Origin: a bacterium
GTDB taxonomy: Bacteria > Sysuimicrobiota > Sysuimicrobiia > Sysuimicrobiales > Humicultoraceae
DNA length: 64,000 bases
Direction: 5' to 3'
Assembly: GCA_031082185.1 (NCBI GenBank)
Contig: JAVHLI010000002.1
Coordinates: 186,001 to 250,000 of the forward strand
Shown: one piece after another, positions 62,285 to 64,000 of the stretch
How the letters are laid out: every line of letters begins with the position of its first letter
Numbering within the stretch: position 1 is the first letter of the stretch
Translations under genes and position numbers: made by a program
The notes under the pieces: model-generated
What the model was told of the DNA's origin: nothing
The model's input: the letters and a program-made list of their open reading frames with translations, nothing else
Database searches by the model: none

Positions 62285-63811
62285 TCAAGGAGCCGGCGGT
62301 GCCCACCGGTCGAGCACGCGGTACCGGAGGGCTTCGGCAAGGTGCTGCACCGCGACCGCCTCGGTACCCTCCAGGTCGGCGATCGTCCGTGCAACCCGGA
62401 GAACCCGCTCCGTGGCCCGGGCGGCCAGCACCAGCCGGTCGGCGGCGACACGCATAAAGGCCAGCGCCTCGGCGCTCACCGGACCCCACCGCTGCGGTCC
62501 GCGCAGAAGCAGGCCCTCTGCCTGGCAGGCCGCGGCGCGGGTCGTCGCCCGCATGCGCGCCGCGGTCACCCGCGCGCGCACTGCGCCGGACGGTTCGCCC
62601 TGTTCGCCTGAGAGCATCTCGTCGGTCGGGGGCCGCGGCACCTCGACATGGAGGTCTATCCGGTCCAGCAGGGGACCAGAGAGCCGGGCCAGATACTGCC
62701 GCAGCCGCCCTGGGGTGCAGGTGCAGTCGCGGCGATGGTCGCCACGATACCCGCACGGGCACGGGTTCATCGCCGCAACAAGAGAGAACCGCGCGGGGAA
62801 CCGCACTGTACCGTGGATGCGGGCCACAACCACTATCCCATCCTCCATCGGCTGGCGCAGCCCTTCCAGCACGTCGTGCCGGAACTCCGGCAGCTCGTCC
62901 AGGAACAGTACGCCGTGGTGGGCGAGCGTGATCTCGCCCGGCCGCACGCCGGAGCCGCCACCCACGATCGCCGGCGCGCTGGCGGCGTGGTGCGGCGCCC
63001 TGAACGGGCGCCGGGTGATCAGGCCCTGCCAGGCCGGCAGCAGTCCTGCAACGCTGTAGATCTTGGTCACCTCAACGGCTTCCGCGCCCGACAGCCGGGG
63101 AAGGATCGTCGGCAGCCGGCGCGCGAGCATGGTCTTCCCGACCCCGGGCGGCCCGATGAGCAGCAGGTTGTGGCCGCCCGCGCCCGCGATCTCCAGGGCG
63201 CGGCGAGCGGCTCCCTGGCCGCGTACCTCGGCCAGATCGTCCGGTGCCGCATCTTCCGAAGGGGGTTCGAGCACCGAGCCTTCTGTCGCCCGAATGGGGT
63301 GGGTTCCCTGGAGGTGCTGCACGGCTGCCCGCAGGGTGGGGATCGCATAAACCGGTACCTCCTCGCCGGCGGCCGCTTCCCGCGCGTTCGCCTCAGGGAC
63401 CAGCAAGGCACGGGCGTGAAGCGCCCGGGCCGCCTGTGCCACGGCCAGCACGCCGGGAACGGATCGCACCGAACCGTCCAGACCCAGTTCACCGACCGCC
63501 AGATGGCCCGCGACCGCGTGCTGAGCCAGCTGGCCGGTGGCGACCAGCACTGCCAGGGCGATCGGCAGGTCGAGTGCCGGCCCCTCCTTGCGCCTGTCCC
63601 CGGGCGCCAGGTTCACGATGGTCCGCCGCGGAGGGATCTCGTAGTGGGAGTTGCGGATGGCCGACCGTACCCGCTCCCGCGCCTCCTGCACCGCGGGATC
63701 AGGCAGGCCTACGATGGCAAAGGTCGGCAGGCCTGGGCCCACGTCCACCTCGACGGACACGGGCAGGGCTTCAAGACCTACAATCGTCGCGCTCAAGACG
63801 GCGGCAAGCAT
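62285..63811 (-). CDS. comM: ComM/YifB-family AAA+ ATPase (Mg chelatase-like)
   Basis: A 508-residue ATPase. The lon-like N-terminal domain (EVDVGPGLPTFAIVGLPD), Walker A IGPPGVGKTMLARRLP, GLITRRPFRAPHHAASAPAIVGG, Walker B GVLFLDELPEF, zinc-type CPCGYRGD...CTCTP and the C-terminal Mg_chelatase_C region are all present. ComM is a helicase that widens branch migration during natural transformation. With dprA it suggests a capacity for DNA uptake. ATG abuts a perfect hairpin. Confidence 0.95.
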   Translation of the reverse strand: MLAAVLSATIVGLEALPVSVEVDVGPGLPTFAIVGLPDPAVQEARERVRSAIRNSHYEIPPRRTIVNLAPGDRRKEGPALDLPIALAVLVATGQLAQHAVAGHLAVGELGLDGSVRSVPGVLAVAQAARALHARALLVPEANAREAAAGEEVPVYAIPTLRAAVQHLQGTHPIRATEGSVLEPPSEDAAPDDLAEVRGQGAARRALEIAGAGGHNLLLIGPPGVGKTMLARRLPTILPRLSGAEAVEVTKIYSVAGLLPAWQGLITRRPFRAPHHAASAPAIVGGGSGVRPGEITLAHHGVLFLDELPEFRHDVLEGLRQPMEDGIVVVARIHGTVRFPARFSLVAAMNPCPCGYRGDHRRDCTCTPGRLRQYLARLSGPLLDRIDLHVEVPRPPTDEMLSGEQGEPSGAVRARVTAARMRATTRAAACQAEGLLLRGPQRWGPVSAEALAFMRVAADRLVLAARATERVLRVARTIADLEGTEAVAVQHLAEALRYRVLDRWAPPAP

Positions 63812-63841
63812 GTAGACAGCGGGCAGAGGCCCGCTGTCTAC
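63812..63841. repeat. Perfect 13-bp inverted repeat directly before comM start
   Basis: Arms at 63812-63824 (gtagacagcgggc) and 63829-63841 enclose a 4-nt loop. The comM ATG at 63811 is adjacent, so no Shine-Dalgarno sequence is available. It lies 23 bp after the fxsA stop; no U-tract follows, so it is not a standard terminator. Confidence 0.85.
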
Positions 63842-63864
63842 ATCGGACGGAGAGGATCAGTATT

Positions 63865-64000
63865 TCAGGTGGCGGGCAGTTGCCGGGAACCTCCAGGCGT
63901 CATCCGCTGCAGGACGACCACGACGGCGAGCAGCCCTAGACCCAGACCATCGGTCAGCAGCCCGGGCACGATCAGCAGCAGGGCCGCCGGAAGAAGAAGC
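63865..64000 (-). CDS. FxsA-like membrane protein, C-terminal part (partial)
   Basis: About 44 C-terminal residues enter the window, with LLLIVPGLLTDGLGLGLLAVV, like the LLLxPGFLTDxLGLLLLxP motif of FxsA (a cytoplasmic-membrane protein that weakens phage T7 exclusion by F when overproduced). The stop is TGA at 63867-63865. The start is outside the window. Confidence 0.72.
   Translation of the reverse strand, partial: LLLPAALLLIVPGLLTDGLGLGLLAVVVVLQRMTPGGSRQLPAT

Overview
This window is 64 kb of high-GC bacterial chromosome with no rRNA operon, insertion sequence, prophage or CRISPR array. Almost every gene lies on the minus strand, so transcription runs from high to low coordinates. Several gene orders are those of Bacillota and related Terrabacteria: comM-dprA-topA-xerC-rpsB-tsf-pyrH-frr-uppS-cdsA-dxr-rseP-ispG (right end), trmH-[T-box]-pheS-pheT-cvpA-polX-mutS2 (centre), and yebC-ruvC-ruvA-ruvB-spoIID-queA ... 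tgt (left end). A complete mlaE-mlaF-mlaD set, whose MlaD ends in a strand-rich domain with a terminal Phe, argues for an outer membrane. T-box control, SpoIID, an archaeal-type MetK and a diderm-type lipid transporter together suggest a deep-branching diderm Terrabacteria lineage (for example a Sysuimicrobiota/CSP1-3-, Armatimonadota- or diderm Firmicutes-like group). That placement is inference.

Left part (1-9.4 kb): 5' end of tgt, glutamate dehydrogenase, a lone plus-strand orphan, then a tightly overlapping queA/spoIID/ruvBAC/yebC block and a class A penicillin-binding protein. From 9.4 to 17 kb are tRNA-Ala(CGC) and tRNA-Ile(GAT), each with a near-consensus promoter placed in the end of the gene before it. 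Around them are an SDR enzyme, a two-hotdog thioesterase, a secreted phosphodiesterase, a 23-residue-repeat membrane protein, an arginase-fold protein with Cys at a metal site, an M20 amidohydrolase and tyrS. From 17 to 28.7 kb: mutS2, mpg, polX, cvpA, pheT, pheS behind a T-box leader, trmH, and the KtrA/KtrB potassium system. From 28.7 to 33.2 kb: infC-rpmI-rplT with an attenuator-like terminator in a long leader and a probable AUC start for infC, divergent from mlaEFD.

The region 34.2-47.6 kb is the most accessory-like: an apparent co-directional cluster of a glutamine-amidotransferase-like membrane protein, an ABC-2-like permease, a coiled-coil membrane protein, MoxR ATPase, DUF58, a 1472-residue triple-VWA fusion, a LarA-like protein, a sirtuin, MTA phosphorylase, a small membrane protein and threonine aldolase, many joined by 1-11 bp overlaps. 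From 47.7 to 64 kb: an FmdB-type zinc ribbon, archaeal-type metK, a rhomboid protease, the MEP/lipid/translation block above (with an extra 71-residue stand-alone PASTA protein between frr and uppS), xerC, topA, dprA, comM and the 3' end of an fxsA-like gene.

The best leads are the PheT that lacks its N-terminal OB-fold domain, the T-box and infC attenuator/AUC-start control elements, the archaeal-type MetK in a bacterial context, the triple-VWA fusion cluster, the Cys-substituted arginase homologue, and the perfect 13-bp hairpin directly against the comM start codon. No wholly unknown multi-gene system is proven here. The MoxR-VWA-LarA-Sir2 cluster is the nearest candidate.
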